A stretch of DNA of 64,000 nucleotides from Pelosinus sp. UFO1 (GCF_000725345.1 NZ_CP008852.1:1331693-1395692); one strand, 5' to 3'; counted from the stretch's first letter, positions 26,041 through 33,613 are shown. Notes: generated by a model not told the origin, from the letters alone. Numbers and translations are program-made.

Positions 26041-26463
26041 ATGCATTTTAAATTGGATGATTCACTCGGCTTTTGGATAAATGTCGTTGCTGGAAAAATG
26101 AAAAATGAACTGAATCGTAGTATCAGCAAGTATGATATCACGGCTGAACAGTGGGCCGTTTTAAGTAGGTTGTGGGAAGAGCAGGGGATAACACAGAAAG
26201 ATTTAGCGGAAAGAACAGGCAAAGACCAGCCCAATACTGGACGAATTTTGGATAAGTTAGAAAAGAAAGGATTGGTTAATAGAATTCCTGACACACAAGA
26301 TCGGAGAATAGTTTTAGTTTACCTTACTGACACGGGGTGTGAACTGAAAGAGAAACTCATCCCGATTGCTACTGATGTTCTAATCCGTGCCCAAAGAGGT
26401 ATAGATGACAAAGACATTACATATTTAAAGCAAATTCTTGAAAAGCTTTCTCGAAACATCTGA
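26041..26463 (+). CDS. MarR-family regulator (paralogue of the one at 31773)
   Basis: The 140-residue protein begins MHFKLDDSLGFWINVVAGKMKNEL and has the HTH AEQWAVLSRLWEEQGITQKDLAERTGKDQPNTGRILDKLEKKGLVNRIPDTQDRRIVLVYLTDTG, with D-x-R in the wing. ATG 26041 is chosen because GGAGG lies five bases upstream; longer frames start without a ribosome site. It is clearly paralogous to the MarR at 31773, which opens MKFKLDDSLGFILNKVNTKLKNEL. The palindromic operator at its promoter and a matching one before the SDR gene downstream suggest it represses both. Confidence 0.92.
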   Translation: MHFKLDDSLGFWINVVAGKMKNELNRSISKYDITAEQWAVLSRLWEEQGITQKDLAERTGKDQPNTGRILDKLEKKGLVNRIPDTQDRRIVLVYLTDTGCELKEKLIPIATDVLIRAQRGIDDKDITYLKQILEKLSRNI

Positions 26464-26476
26464 TTTTTAAATTTAA

Positions 26477-26494
26477 TACTTGTCTCGACAAGTA
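26477..26494 (+). promoter_or_regulatory. MarR operator upstream of the SDR gene
   Basis: TACTTGTC-TC-GACAAGTA, arms of eight with a 2-bp centre. It shares the TTGTC-N2-GACAA core with the other sites in this region and lies 65 bp before the SDR start. Confidence 0.65.
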
Positions 26495-26558
26495 ATTAAT
26501 AATCTGTAAATAGTAAACGGAACATCACGTACTTTAACTCTTTTATGGAGGTATCTGT

Positions 26559-27419
26559 ATGGAATCAAATGAAACAATTCGAGTTTATAATGGGGCTGTT
26601 GCGATTATTACTGGTGGTGCATCGGGAATTGGTGCTGCACTTGGCAGAGAATTGGCAAAACGGGGTTGTGAAGTGGTTCTTGCCGATCGGCAGATAGACT
26701 TGGCGGAGGAGGTTGCTGAGACAATCCGTACTGCAGGTGGGAAAGCAAGCGCAGCAGAGCTTGATGTTACTAGTTTTGATGCTGTCGAAGCGATGATTTA
26801 TAAAACCATCAAACGCACTGGCAGATTAGACTATATGTTTAATAATGCTGGAATTGGTACATTCGGCCCAGCTTCTGTTTACAAAATCGAAGACTGGGAT
26901 TCTGTTCTTGATGTCAATCTCCGAGGCGTAATACATGGAATTCAGGTAACTTACCAGATTATGCGGGAGCAGGGATTTGGCCATATCGTTAACACCGCCT
27001 CATTGGCTGGTTTGTTAGCTTCGCCAGGGAGTATAAGCTACACAACCACTAAACATGCTGTTGTCGGACTGTCAAAGACACTGCGGATTGAAGCCGCTCC
27101 GTTAGGGATTCGCGTAAGCGTTCTCTGTCCCGGGTTTATTCGTACCCCGATTCTCAAAGGGGGCGGAAAGTATGGGAAAATGCTTATGGATATTTCGCCA
27201 CAGCAACAGGAAAATATGGAAAAAATGATAGAGAAGTTAAGGCCGATGCCACCGGAGCTTTTTGCTGTAAAAGCAGTGGATGCGATCGCCAAGAATAAGG
27301 CAATTATTGTTCTTCCGAGCTGGTGGAAGCTCTTCTGGTGGTTGGAGCGGTTATTTCCGGCATGGAGTTTGCATTTGGCGCAGAAAAGATATAAAACCCA
27401 AGTCGAAAACTTTAAGTAG
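26559..27419 (+). CDS. Short-chain dehydrogenase/reductase (SDR)
   Basis: The 286-residue NAD(P)-dependent oxidoreductase has TGGASGIG at 18-25 (dinucleotide binding), NNAGIG at 95-100, catalytic Ser148 in NTASLAG, and Tyr161-x3-Lys165 in SYTTTKHAVVG, then LCPGFIRTPI. The C-terminus is longer than classical SDRs (about 250) and ends in a hydrophobic and basic stretch (SWWKLFWWLERLFPAWSLHLAQKRYK), possibly membrane associated. GGAGG precedes the ATG. A MarR operator lies directly upstream, so expression is probably induced by a lipophilic or phenolic compound. Substrate unknown. Confidence 0.92.
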   Translation: MESNETIRVYNGAVAIITGGASGIGAALGRELAKRGCEVVLADRQIDLAEEVAETIRTAGGKASAAELDVTSFDAVEAMIYKTIKRTGRLDYMFNNAGIGTFGPASVYKIEDWDSVLDVNLRGVIHGIQVTYQIMREQGFGHIVNTASLAGLLASPGSISYTTTKHAVVGLSKTLRIEAAPLGIRVSVLCPGFIRTPILKGGGKYGKMLMDISPQQQENMEKMIEKLRPMPPELFAVKAVDAIAKNKAIIVLPSWWKLFWWLERLFPAWSLHLAQKRYKTQVENFK

Positions 27420-27632
27420 GGACAACGACCATACCTTCTAAATTGGGCGAAAAGATATTTTAATAACTCAACTTTTGCAGCAAGAAATAGGCAAATAAGC
27501 CTACTACTTTTCATTAGCAGTGTACGATGGTATGATAAAGATATATATGCGTTACTCTCTAAAAAACAGGCTAAAGATAATGTAGGATAGAATACACGCA
27601 TATGAAAACATTTGAGGAAGGACTAATGCCCA

Positions 27633-28445
27633 ATGAAGATTATTGACGCCCACATCCACTTTTGCCAGGAGCCTTACTTTGACCAGATTGCAGAATTGGC
27701 GGGCCATAAAAATACCAGTGCACATCTGAAAGACCAATATGCTGCCCATAATATTGTCCATGGTGTGGTCATGGGCAACCGGAGTCTGGAGCTCTGCGAG
27801 CATGATTACCCTGACTATCTTAGCTATTGCATCGGACTGGATAGCACCTGCTTTAAAGTGGAAGAGGTGGTGCAGCAAGCGTATTTGGTAGAAAAACATT
27901 TGCAAAGAAAAAATTGTGTAGGCATTAAGCTATATCCAGGCTACAATCACTTTTATATTTACGATCCGGTGGTTGACCCGTTTTATCAGCTGGCAATGCA
28001 GTATAAAAAACCAGTGGCCGTTCATACCGGATTGACTGCTACCAGCAATGCCTTGTTGAAATACAGTCATCCTATGACTTTGGATGAGGCAGCGGTACGC
28101 TATCCTCATGTTCAGTTTGTTATGTGTCATATTGGCAATCCCTGGCTTGTAGACGCTATCGCGGTTATTGAGAAAAATGAAAATGTAGCTGCCGACCTTT
28201 CGGGAATTTTGGAAGGCCGGATCGATAGCATGCCGGATTTTTTCGAAAAAAAGCATGGCTATATTAACTTCTTAAAAGTATGGTTGGAATACCTGGACAA
28301 CTATGAACGCCTGCTGTATGGGACAGATTGGCCGCTGGCTAATATCTCCAACTATATTGAGTTTGTTGCGCATATTATTCCAGAAAAACATCATGACAAA
28401 GTGTTTTTTAACAACGCCAACAGGATTTATGATTTAGGTCTTTGA
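27633..28445 (+). CDS. Amidohydrolase-2 family metal-dependent hydrolase
   Basis: The 270-residue TIM-barrel protein has the metal-binding DAHIHF (His7, His9), then GIKLYPGYNHFYIYDP, AVHTGLTATSN, VMCHIGNPWLVDA and the C-terminal YGTDWPLAN with the metal-ligand Asp. These are amidohydrolase-2 (ACMSD/uracil-5-carboxylate decarboxylase-like) features. Members decarboxylate or hydrolyse aromatic or cyclic acids; the substrate here is unknown. It lies 213 bp downstream of the SDR gene with no strong terminator between, so co-transcription is possible. Confidence 0.87.
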   Translation: MKIIDAHIHFCQEPYFDQIAELAGHKNTSAHLKDQYAAHNIVHGVVMGNRSLELCEHDYPDYLSYCIGLDSTCFKVEEVVQQAYLVEKHLQRKNCVGIKLYPGYNHFYIYDPVVDPFYQLAMQYKKPVAVHTGLTATSNALLKYSHPMTLDEAAVRYPHVQFVMCHIGNPWLVDAIAVIEKNENVAADLSGILEGRIDSMPDFFEKKHGYINFLKVWLEYLDNYERLLYGTDWPLANISNYIEFVAHIIPEKHHDKVFFNNANRIYDLGL

Positions 28446-28495
28446 CAGTATCAAAGCTAATGAAATTGTAGTGCATCCTTCGTTAAACTATAAAA

Positions 28496-28530
28496 AGAGG
28501 GCTGATCTAAATTATTTAGGTCAGCCCTCT
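28496..28530 (+). terminator. Terminator after the amidohydrolase
   Basis: AGAGGGCTGA-T-CTAAAT (28496-28512) pairs with ATTTAG-G-TCAGCCCTCT (28514-28530), followed by ATTAGTCTTT. Confidence 0.85.
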
Positions 28531-28635
28531 ATTAGTCTTTCGTTTAAAGAGTTGGCAGTTTGTGCTCACCAGCTAGTTCTTTCTCATACTCACAATCATA
28601 TTATATACTAAATTGAGTATAAGGATGATGCTAGG

Positions 28636-29010
28636 ATGGCTTTTGAAAATCTGACAGAGAATCCTCAAGATTCTACAATTGTTTTAACCATTGTAGGATT
28701 GTTTCTTGCTCAAGGATTAAATGCTGTGAATGCTGGTTTACTTGGACGAATTCTTATTTATCTAGGCGAAGTAGTGGCACTGATTGCCGTCTTGACGGCA
28801 GCCAAGGAGGCCGAAGAAAATACCCTGGCTAAACAAGTGGAAGCAACAAAAGAAAATAAAATAACGACAGTCAGTAAGGAAGATGCGGCGAAAACTGATG
28901 GAGATAATATCAGAGAAATAATTAGCGAATTGCAGCAGCGAAATCAATATTTACAGGATCAGATCTGGGCATTGCAAGAAGAATTATTAAGGATACAAAA
29001 TAAGCAGTAA
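28636..29010 (+). CDS. Uncharacterised single-TM protein with C-terminal coiled coil
   Basis: The 124-residue protein has a hydrophobic segment at about 15-55 (TIVLTIVGLFLAQGLNAVNAGLLGRILIYLGEVVALIAVLTA), which could be one long or two short membrane helices. A charged linker follows, and then a predicted coiled coil at about 88-124 (REIISELQQRNQYLQDQIWALQEELLRIQ). I do not recognise the family. It sits between a terminator and the promoter of the next MarR gene, so it is monocistronic. The ATG lies seven bases after a GGATGATGCTAGG stretch, a weak ribosome site. Confidence 0.7.
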   Translation: MAFENLTENPQDSTIVLTIVGLFLAQGLNAVNAGLLGRILIYLGEVVALIAVLTAAKEAEENTLAKQVEATKENKITTVSKEDAAKTDGDNIREIISELQQRNQYLQDQIWALQEELLRIQNKQ

Positions 29011-29080
29011 GCTATCTCAAAAACCGGATACATTATTTCCAATTTGCCGTTGCCTTGGAATTTTTTTATTAAAAATAAAC

Positions 29081-29109
29081 TTGCTATTAGTTCGGTGACG
29101 AACTATACT
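29081..29109 (+). promoter_or_regulatory. Promoter and operator of marR (29144)
   Basis: TTGCTA (29081-29086), 17-bp spacer, TATACT (29104-29109). The palindrome TAGTTCG-GTGA-CGAACTA (29088-29105) fills the spacer, and the same palindrome recurs before the nitroreductase gene at 29591. Confidence 0.7.
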
Positions 29110-29143
29110 TATAGTAATAATTACAAAAGTGAGAAGACTGTTT

Positions 29144-29578
29144 ATGATGAATAAATATTTAGCTATATCTAAAATCTCAAAAATTAGAAATGAAGTTATC
29201 GACTACATTGAGTGTGAACTAAGAAAGCGTGGTATTGAGGGACTTGTAGTATCCCATGGCAATATATTAGATATACTCTATGAGAATCATAGAAAATTAA
29301 CTATGAAAGAAATAAGTGAAGGAATTGGCCGTTCAAAGTCTACAGTTACTCAGTTAGTTGATAGATTGTTGAAAGCTGGATATGTTACGAAAGAATCAAA
29401 CTTAGAAGACAAAAGATACTCATATATAGTATTAACTGAAAAGGGGTTAAGCATAAAAACAGACTTCAAAGAGATTTCACAAAATGTAATGAAAGAGTTC
29501 TTTAAAGATTTTAATGAAGAGGAAATTGAAATATTACTTTCATTATTAGATCGGGTAATATATAATTTTACCCGTTAA
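29144..29578 (+). CDS. MarR-family repressor of the adjacent nitroreductase
   Basis: The 144-residue protein has MKEISEGIGRSKSTVTQLVDRLLKAGYVTKESNLEDKRYSYIVLTEKG, the MarR HTH and wing with D-x-R as EDKRY. The start is uncertain among GTG 29129, ATG 29144 and ATG 29147; none has a strong ribosome site, and 29144 is a compromise. The palindrome TAGTTCG-N4-CGAACTA occurs both inside its own promoter and just upstream of the nitroreductase gene 90 bp downstream. A self- and target-repression circuit is therefore well supported by sequence. Confidence 0.88.
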   Translation: MMNKYLAISKISKIRNEVIDYIECELRKRGIEGLVVSHGNILDILYENHRKLTMKEISEGIGRSKSTVTQLVDRLLKAGYVTKESNLEDKRYSYIVLTEKGLSIKTDFKEISQNVMKEFFKDFNEEEIEILLSLLDRVIYNFTR

Positions 29579-29590
29579 TTTTTACAGTAA

Positions 29591-29608
29591 TAGTTCGGCG
29601 GCGAACTA
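29591..29608 (+). promoter_or_regulatory. Second copy of the MarR palindrome, before the nitroreductase
   Basis: TAGTTCG-GCGG-CGAACTA, with flanking ACAG/CTGT extending the symmetry. Same arms as 29088-29105. Confidence 0.7.
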
Positions 29609-29670
29609 CTGCTGTAAATTAAAGTGGGGGAATACAAATAGGAAAGATATATTTTAAGGGAGTGTTAACA

Positions 29671-30486
29671 ATGAATGAGACTATAAGAATAATAGAAAAT
29701 CTTAAAACCGTTAGAAATTTTTCTGATAGAAATATACCAAAGGAACATTTGTCAGTTATATTAAAATCATGCGTAAATGCAGCTACAGCATCAGCCAGAC
29801 AGACCTATTCAATTATAGTTGTAGATGATAAAGAAGTCATGAAGGAAATCGGATATGTTGGCAGCATAATGCTTGTATTCTGTGTTGATTATAATAGAGT
29901 AATCGATGCTGCTGAATATTTGGGATTTCAATATAAACAGGGAATACCTATTGTAGATTTTATAACTGGTAGTACGGATACAATTCTTGCTGCACAAACG
30001 GCTGCTATTGTTGGAAAATCCCTTGGAATTGATTCTTTTTTCAGTAATTGCGTACACAGAGGAAATATTGATAGAATGTACAAGTTGCTAAATCTTCCTG
30101 AGAAATATTGTTTTCCTCTAATTACATTACTACTTGGTTATTCAGATGAGAAAAAGTCAAAATTAACAAAGAAAGGACGATTAAGTGGACCAGGTATAAT
30201 ACACTTTCATAAATACCAGAGATTAAATAATCAAGGATTGGAAAATATAGTTTTAGAATATGATAGTAAAGAGAAACACTTTCTATCATTAATTGATGAT
30301 TGGAGAGAAAAAGGATACAATCATTATCTAGAATATTTTTATGAAAAATGGTGCGGATGCCTCAGGCAAGATGAGAAAAATGAGTATCAGATAAAAGCGA
30401 ATAATTCATATAATCAAGTAGAAGAAATGCTAATCAAGACGGGATTTTTATCAGATGATATTCATAGAAAAACGCCTGCAAAGTAG
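29671..30486 (+). CDS. Nitroreductase family protein (NfsA-like/NADPH-dependent)
   Basis: The 271-residue protein opens with NETIRIIENLKTVRNFSDRNIPKEHLSVILKSCVNAATASARQTYSIIVV, the nitroreductase FMN-binding N-terminus. It continues with GIPIVDFITGSTDTILAAQTAAIVGKSLGIDSFFSNCVHRG and LPEKYCFPLITLLLGYSD. The C-terminus (about 175-271) is a longer extension with CGCLRQDEKNEY that I do not recognise. ATG 29671 with AAGGGAG at good spacing is preferred to GTG 29662. It is controlled by the adjacent MarR protein, to judge from the shared palindrome. The substrate could be a quinone or nitroaromatic. Confidence 0.88.
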   Translation: MNETIRIIENLKTVRNFSDRNIPKEHLSVILKSCVNAATASARQTYSIIVVDDKEVMKEIGYVGSIMLVFCVDYNRVIDAAEYLGFQYKQGIPIVDFITGSTDTILAAQTAAIVGKSLGIDSFFSNCVHRGNIDRMYKLLNLPEKYCFPLITLLLGYSDEKKSKLTKKGRLSGPGIIHFHKYQRLNNQGLENIVLEYDSKEKHFLSLIDDWREKGYNHYLEYFYEKWCGCLRQDEKNEYQIKANNSYNQVEEMLIKTGFLSDDIHRKTPAK

Positions 30487-30503
30487 CTTGACTTTGCAGG
30501 CGT
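30472..30503 (+). terminator. Terminator overlapping the nitroreductase stop codon
   Basis: ACGCCTGCAAAGT (30472-30484) pairs with ACTTTGCAGGCGT (30491-30503). The upstream arm encodes the last codons, and the T-tract is weak (TGCATTT). Confidence 0.65.
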
Positions 30504-30544
30504 TGCATTTAAATATTTTGCTGATTTTCACGCTACTTTTTTGC

Positions 30545-30572
30545 TTGCAATCCAAGGGAAAAGTAATATAAT
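30545..30572 (+). promoter_or_regulatory. Promoter of the putative structured RNA
   Basis: TTGCAA (30545-30550), 16-bp spacer, TATAAT (30567-30572). Transcription would start near 30579, just ahead of the structured region. Confidence 0.6.
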
Positions 30573-30578
30573 TAGAAA

Positions 30579-30836
30579 TAGGTGGAAATTAAAAAGTCGC
30601 CGTGTCCTAAGAGTGTTGGAGCACTCTCAGGCACGAGCAGGTGTATAGGCACCTACACGTAACAGTTACCTGTCTACGACGACAATTTATTATACCGTGA
30701 TCTTTCCTTGAAAACAAGGGATGGTATGTTCGGGATAGTAGGATTGTAGCTCTGGCAGAGGCTGAGCGTCTGCATGCAATCAAGATGAAGCAAAGCGCAT
30801 GTGTAGGTTTAAAAAACCTCGCATGGGCTTTTTAAT
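30579..30836 (+). ncRNA. Probable structured non-coding RNA of about 255 nt, family not recognised
   Basis: There is no plausible ORF, but the stretch is more GC-rich than its surroundings and dense in stems. An outer GTCG/CGAC helix (30596-30599 with 30680-30683) encloses two hairpins. The first is GTG-CCT with AGGCAC topped by AGAGTG/CACTCT (30602-30634). The second is AGGTG/CACCT (30639-30654) within CAGGT/ACCTG. Then come ATACC/GGTAT enclosing CCTTG-AAAA-CAAGG (30692-30726), GATTG/CAATC (30742-30781), and a final terminator with AGGTTT/AAACCT and flanking GC-CATG pairs, ending CTTTTT at about 30828-30834. A consensus promoter sits at 30545-30572. Signatures of tmRNA, RNase P, SRP and common riboswitches were not seen. 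6S-like or another Firmicute orphan RNA remains possible. Confidence 0.6.
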
Positions 30837-30862
30837 TTCTCCCATTATACTAGCTGTGTGCT

Positions 30863-30898
30863 GGCTTCTTCTATTCGTATCTTTAGGTAGAAGAAGCC
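30863..30898 (+). other. Hairpin ahead of the hypothetical gene at 30930
   Basis: GGCTTCTTCTA (30863-30873) is perfectly complementary to TAGAAGAAGCC (30888-30898). No T-run follows on the plus strand. It could shape the leader of the downstream mRNA or end minus-strand transcription. Confidence 0.45.
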
Positions 30899-30929
30899 CC
30901 CATGCAGTATGAATATGGGGGGATATAAA

Positions 30930-31328
30930 TTGGTATCAATAAAAGCTAAGAGAAAAATGATAAGCCGGCGCTGCCAAAGGAATTTGAAAGAAAGAGTGGA
31001 GACCATTCAACCCCAGAAGGGGAGAGAAGAGATTAACGTGCCCATTAAAAGTATGCTTACCGGCCAATGGATGGATAAAGGGGATGCATTACGTGATTGG
31101 CAAGAATTTATTTTTATGCGCCAAGAGAAAGCAGAAGAGAAGTTACAATTTGGTGCCTTCTCGAGTGAATATACAACGATAATGGAACAAGTCGATCAAC
31201 TATTAGAAGGGCAGCCGGGAAAAGTGAGTGAAGCCGTTACCCAGTTAGTTGTGACAGCTACGTATATGCACTATAACAAGGGCTTTTTTGATGGCATGAA
31301 GATTGGCATGGTTATGGGGAATTTATAG
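30930..31328 (+). CDS. Hypothetical protein
   Basis: The 132-residue product has a very basic N-terminus (SIKAKRKMISRRCQRNLKERVETIQPQKGR), then MLTGQWMDKGDALRDWQEFIFMRQEKAEEKLQFGAF. A C-terminal helical part ends TATYMHYNKGFFDGMKIGMVMGNL. No family is recognised. TTG 30930 is preferred because GGGGGG lies seven bases upstream; the alternative in-frame ATG at 30909 has no ribosome site. It lies directly downstream of the structured RNA, with about 95 bp between the RNA terminator and the gene. Whether they are functionally linked is open. Confidence 0.6.
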   Translation: MVSIKAKRKMISRRCQRNLKERVETIQPQKGREEINVPIKSMLTGQWMDKGDALRDWQEFIFMRQEKAEEKLQFGAFSSEYTTIMEQVDQLLEGQPGKVSEAVTQLVVTATYMHYNKGFFDGMKIGMVMGNL

Positions 31329-31596
31329 GTAGATATACTATTTAGGTACTAAGGTGATTTTATGAATGAACTTGAATTATTGCTGTCTAGTAAATGAGTA
31401 TCCTAAATTGTGGAAGTATATTGGAGAAAGAGTTTATATATACCGATGGGGAAATTCTACAAAAATTTTGGGTTTCCCCATAAAAGTGAGTTGTTTTTAA
31501 AAAGGAACCATATATAGCTATTGGTTTAATTAGAAGATGGTTGCAAAATTCTAAGTGGAATACATTAAAAAACTGCTCCGACGAACTGACCCTTAA
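31329..31596. other. Gene-free stretch
   Basis: Only two tiny frames are visible: 11 codons after ATG 31362 (MNELELLLSSK) and about 29 codons after it in another frame (MSILNCGSILEKEF...). Neither is recognised. Together they may be a frameshifted remnant. Confidence 0.3.
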
Positions 31597-31680
31597 AAAT
31601 TAAATTTCCATTAGCAAACTGATGCGGCTAGCATTTCCACGTCAGTTTTATACTATACTGGAGATAATTTAAGTTTAGCT
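31597..31680 (+). repeat. About 90-bp repeat family, copy 1
   Basis: Contains TTAAATTTCCATTAGCAAAC, then CTGATGCGGCTAGCATTTCCACGTCAG (imperfect hairpin) and ACTATACTGGAGATAAT. Copies 2 and 3 at 41302-41400 and 42784-42875 flank gltS. See the finding on this family. Confidence 0.7.
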
Positions 31681-31726
31681 CGTAGTTATTTTAATAATTG
31701 ACTAATCGTTGCTGGAAACGTAAAAT

Positions 31727-31746
31727 ATAGTTGTCAAGACAATTAT
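31727..31746 (+). promoter_or_regulatory. MarR operator at the promoter of marR (31773)
   Basis: ATAGTTGTC-AA-GACAATTAT, arms of nine with one mismatch. It has the same TTGTC-N2-GACAA core as the sites around the paralogue at 26041. Confidence 0.65.
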
Positions 31747-31772
31747 ATTATGATGATATAAAGGTGATATAA

Positions 31773-32198
31773 ATGAAGTTTAAGTTAGATGATTCTTTAG
31801 GGTTTATACTAAATAAAGTTAACACAAAACTAAAAAATGAATTGTTTCAACGATTAAAAGAAAATGATATTACTCCAGAGCAATGGGCTATACTTAATTG
31901 TTTATGGGAACAAGAAGGCATTACCCCTAAAGAGTTGGCAGATATGACGTTTAAAGATAAACCGAATACGAATCGCATTCTGGAGAAACTAATCATAAAG
32001 GGGTTCATTGTTCGAAATCATCATCCAGTGGATAAGAGAGCATTTCAAATATTTTTGACAGACAGTGGGTGGGCATTGCGTGAACAATTAATTCCCAGGG
32101 TTATGCACCTATTGGATAAAGCAACAATAGGATTGGAAAAACATCAAGTATCAGAGATGAAAAAAATGTTAAATCAAATATACGATAATATTAAATGA
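31773..32198 (+). CDS. MarR-family regulator (paralogue of 26041)
   Basis: The 141-residue protein starts MKFKLDDSLGFILNKVNTKLKNEL and has the HTH PEQWAILNCLWEQEGITPKELADMTFKDKPNTNRILEKLIIKGFIVRNHHPVDKRAFQIFLTDSG with D-x-R as DKRAF. It is the close paralogue of the MarR at 26041 (same N-terminal KLDDSLGF and the same helix order). The ATG follows AAAGGTG. Operators of the shared TTGTC-N2-RACAA type lie at its own promoter and in front of the DUF169 gene downstream, the likely target. Confidence 0.92.
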   Translation: MKFKLDDSLGFILNKVNTKLKNELFQRLKENDITPEQWAILNCLWEQEGITPKELADMTFKDKPNTNRILEKLIIKGFIVRNHHPVDKRAFQIFLTDSGWALREQLIPRVMHLLDKATIGLEKHQVSEMKKMLNQIYDNIK

Positions 32199-32212
32199 CT
32201 GTTTTTTTGTGA

Positions 32213-32236
32213 TTTTAGTTGTCACAACAACTAAAA
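32213..32236 (+). promoter_or_regulatory. MarR operator upstream of the DUF169 gene
   Basis: TTTTAGTTGT (32213-32222) and ACAACTAAAA (32227-32236) form a perfect inverted repeat around CACA. It contains the core TTGTC-AC-AACAA. It lies just after the marR stop. Confidence 0.65.
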
Positions 32237-32405
32237 TAGATAATAATCATAATAATTATCTATGTAAACTCATCAAGATACCCTGTTTATTATTTTAGGA
32301 TTGTAGCTAATTACTCAAAGGGGGAATGTTATAAGAAGACACCTATAATTTGGACAAGTGATATTTGTGGAGCCATTATTAAATAAGAAAAGTGAGGTAG
32401 AGTAT

Positions 32406-33140
32406 ATGGAAAGCTGTTTGGTCGAAAAATTGAACTTGCGTTATGAACCTGTAGCTATTTTACTTAGCAATGAAAAACCAGAAGGGGCACTCCAGGGTAA
32501 GGAAGGGCAGTGGAGTTGCACAATTCCGTTATTTATTGCTGCGGCAAAAGGCAAAATATCAGTTTTTGAACGTAAAACGACAGTATGTAATGGCGGTAAA
32601 ACAGGACTAGGGTTTGGCCAATTTCCCAATTATCCAGGTGGAATTGAATATTTTTTGTCAGTTGGTAAAAGCGGTCAATTTGAAGGGGAAGGATATAAAA
32701 AAAATCCAGAACTAGGAACAGAATATGTTGAGTGCTTACCAATAACTGATATTCCCTATCAGTATGTCGTCTTTAAACCTTTATCACAAATTGATACTAC
32801 GAAGGAAATACCCGAGTTAATTGTGTTTTATGTTAATACTGATCAGTTATCATCACTTACGGTACTTGCAAACTATTATAGACCAGGAAATGAAAATGTT
32901 ATGATACCTTTTAGCTCAGGGTGTCAGTCTATTTTTCTTATTCCCTACGCTGAAGCACAGAAGGAAAATCCAAGAGCAGTAGTGGGGTTGACTGATATTA
33001 CAGTGCGCCCCATGGTCGAAGCTGACATGCTGTCATTTTCTGTTTCGTACAAAATGTTTTTGGACATGGAAGACAGTGTAGAGGGAAGTTTCTTGGAAAA
33101 GCACTTGTGGCATAAGCTAGTAGCGAGAATGGGAAAATAA
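32406..33140 (+). CDS. DUF169 family protein
   Basis: The 244-residue protein shows the DUF169 pattern: LRYEPVAILLSNEKPEGA at the start, GQWSCTIPLFIAAAKGKISVFERKTTVCNGGKTGLGFG with conserved cysteines, and SSGCQSIFLIPYAEAQKENPRAVVGLTDITVRPMVEADMLSFSV. DUF169 proteins occur widely in anaerobes, with conserved Cys residues suggesting a metal or cofactor, but no biochemical role is established. ATG 32406 has a GAGG ribosome site; a GTG at 32358 would extend it by 16 residues with no site. A MarR operator precedes it. Confidence 0.87.
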   Translation: MESCLVEKLNLRYEPVAILLSNEKPEGALQGKEGQWSCTIPLFIAAAKGKISVFERKTTVCNGGKTGLGFGQFPNYPGGIEYFLSVGKSGQFEGEGYKKNPELGTEYVECLPITDIPYQYVVFKPLSQIDTTKEIPELIVFYVNTDQLSSLTVLANYYRPGNENVMIPFSSGCQSIFLIPYAEAQKENPRAVVGLTDITVRPMVEADMLSFSVSYKMFLDMEDSVEGSFLEKHLWHKLVARMGK

Positions 33141-33184
33141 TGAAATTTCTTTGACTTTACTGCTGTTCCCAATGGTCGTTTTGA

Positions 33185-33224
33185 AAATAATAATACAGAC
33201 AAGTGTCTGTATTATTATTTTTAT
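33185..33224 (+). terminator. Terminator after the DUF169 gene
   Basis: AAATAATAATACAGACA (33185-33201) pairs perfectly over 17 bp with 33204-33220, then TTTAT. Confidence 0.9.
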
Positions 33225-33296
33225 CAGCGAGGTCGTGAATGTTATTGCAAGGTTAGGCAAATCATAAGATGAGACGATTTAAAGAGCGGTGGTCAT

Positions 33297-33457
33297 ATGC
33301 AAAAAAAATAAGTCCCCAATCGATTAGCCGAGGAAAAGTCGCCGTACCTTCTGCAACACGCTTACAATCCTGTAGATTGGTATCCTTGGGCGATAAAGCT
33401 TTCCAAAAGGCTAAAACAGGAGATAAGCCTGTCTTCTTATCTATTGGGTATAGCTGA
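33297..33457 (+). pseudogene. YyaL/DUF255 N-terminal fragment, copy 1 (frameshifted)
   Basis: Reading AAT 33318 onward gives [25 protein letters not shown] single missing G at about 33390 then shifts frame, and the other frame continues [22 protein letters not shown] to TGA 33455-33457. This is the signature start of the thioredoxin-fold DUF255 domain (YyaL/Spermatogenesis-associated 20). The fragment stops exactly before where the redox motif TCHWC should follow. About 150 bp of unassigned sequence separates it from the VOC gene. Confidence 0.8.
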
Positions 33458-33613
33458 TTTCTTTTACAAAATTATAGAATTAAATTGAAGAGGAAAAAAA
33501 GGAGATAGTCACTGGAATGTTGGTTATACTAGGTGTCAGCAGGACGAAGAACATCGCTTCTGGCTAGTGAAACTTACTGAAAAAAAGCAATTGAGTAGGA
33601 GTGTGGAAAAAAT

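Noticed and set aside
27038-27601. 187-codon minus-strand ORF opposite the SDR gene
   Set aside because: Antisense shadow of a gene with complete SDR motifs; no ribosome site or similarity.
30579-30836. Known RNA families (tmRNA, RNase P, SRP, c-di-GMP, SAM, T-box, ykkC)
   Set aside because: None of their invariant strings could be found, so no name was given. A covariance search is needed to decide on 6S-like or other classes.
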